Assembly: GCA_015520865.1 (NCBI GenBank)
Contig: WAPE01000095.1
Location: 1 to 6,269, forward strand
Direction of reading: 5' to 3'
DNA from: Candidatus Iainarchaeum sp.
Lineage (GTDB): Archaea; Iainarchaeota; Iainarchaeia; JAADDC01
Length of the DNA stretch: 6,269 nucleotides
The notes under the pieces are model-generated. The model did no database searches. It was given only the letters and a program-made list of their open reading frames with translations, and was not told the origin of the DNA. Each line of letters starts with the position of its first letter. The first letter of the stretch is position 1. This document shows positions 5,809 to 6,269 of this stretch, piece after piece. The position numbers and the translations under genes are program-made.

Positions 5809-6269
5809 TTAAAGGAGGTCTTCGATCTCCTTGATAACCTTTTCCACAACCTCGTCAGAGGCAGGTTTGGCCCTCTCTGAAAGAACCTGGATGTTTCTAG
5901 AAACGGTTTCTTCGATGGACCCCATCAGGGTGAGCTTCGTCTTTTCTATGATACGTGGTGGGTTTCGGAGGGCCCCTCGGACGACTACTTCGTTCTCCAT
6001 TGGAGTAGCAACTAGGATGCCGACCTCTTCGTTGTTCTCGAGGATAGCGTATACCTCGTCACCGATGGGCGTCGATCCGAGCTTCTTTATCGTGTAAGTA
6101 AAGGTTGGAGCCCCTTCTTTAAGGACCTCTTCGATGGCCTCCCTCACGTCGGCTTCCGGGAGCCTCCTGAAGGCCTCAATCTCGAGGGTTCCAAGCCTCC
6201 ACTTGATCTGGCCCTCCTCGACGACGTATTCGATCCTGACCCTCACAACATCGCCCTTATCGAGGTTGA
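5809..6269 (-). CDS. Archaeal conserved hypothetical protein, 5'-truncated (DUF2258-like, tentative)
   Basis: The reading frame is open to the right window edge. A GTG at 6246-6244 could start a 145-residue protein, but the preceding codons read NLDKGDVV and run smoothly into VRVRIEYVVEEG, which looks like the middle of a domain, so the true start is probably outside the window. The visible part begins with a beta-rich segment (VRVRIEY, IKWRLGTLEIEAFRRLP), then a helix (ADVREAIEEVLKEG), more strands (AYAI-type, EVGILVATP, EVVVRG) and a C-terminal helical tail with SDEVVEKVIKEIEDLL. From memory the KGDVVRVRIEY...W...TLEIEAFRR pattern resembles the archaeal family DUF2258, whose function is unknown to me; this needs a profile search. 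No catalytic motif, cysteine cluster or membrane segment is visible. It is the first visible gene of the minus-strand cluster; its promoter lies outside the window. It ends at TAA 5811-5809. Confidence 0.75.
   Translation of the reverse strand, partial: NLDKGDVVRVRIEYVVEEGQIKWRLGTLEIEAFRRLPEADVREAIEEVLKEGAPTFTYTIKKLGSTPIGDEVYAILENNEEVGILVATPMENEVVVRGALRNPPRIIEKTKLTLMGSIEETVSRNIQVLSERAKPASDEVVEKVIKEIEDLL

Overview
The window looks like chromosomal DNA of a thermophilic archaeon, probably from the TACK side (Crenarchaeota, Korarchaeota or relatives). Three things suggest this. The valyl-tRNA synthetase is of the short crenarchaeal type, with a signature region that departs from HIGH and an SFGD-type editing loop. 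Deoxyhypusine synthase is an archaeal/eukaryotic enzyme. The proteins are rich in Glu, Lys, Arg, Ile and Trp, with heavy use of AGG and GTG starts. GC content is near 50% over most of the window. The lineage is an inference; no rRNA or other taxonomic marker is present.

Layout. On the plus strand the window opens inside a gene whose last ~74 codons end in a C-x2-C-x5-C cluster, as in iron-sulfur RecB/Cas4-like nucleases (3-227). A 62-nt gap with promoter-like and Shine-Dalgarno-like sequence follows, then valS (290-2641). All remaining genes are on the minus strand, read right to left: a partial archaeal conserved protein (6269-5809), an M32 carboxypeptidase (5785-4319), an AT-rich nucleotidyltransferase-like gene (4325-3669) and deoxyhypusine synthase (3644-2619). 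Their spacings are 23 nt, a 7-nt overlap and 24 nt, so they probably form one transcription unit. valS and the deoxyhypusine synthase gene converge and overlap by 23 bp.

How the genes relate. valS (tRNA charging), deoxyhypusine synthase (modification of aIF5A) and the M32 peptidase (peptide turnover) are housekeeping functions around translation and amino-acid recycling. The least explained gene is the 218-residue nucleotidyltransferase-like protein. It is lower in GC than its neighbours, is wedged between conserved genes, and shows a GS...DxD motif but no obvious third catalytic carboxylate. There is no tRNA, rRNA, CRISPR array, transposon or long repeat. No stretch over 300 bases lacks a gene; the longest gap is 62 nt. 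I see no convincing novel multi-gene system. The points worth a second look are single-residue departures in conserved motifs (valS, M32, deoxyhypusine synthase), the orphan nucleotidyltransferase-like gene, and the tightly packed gene ends.
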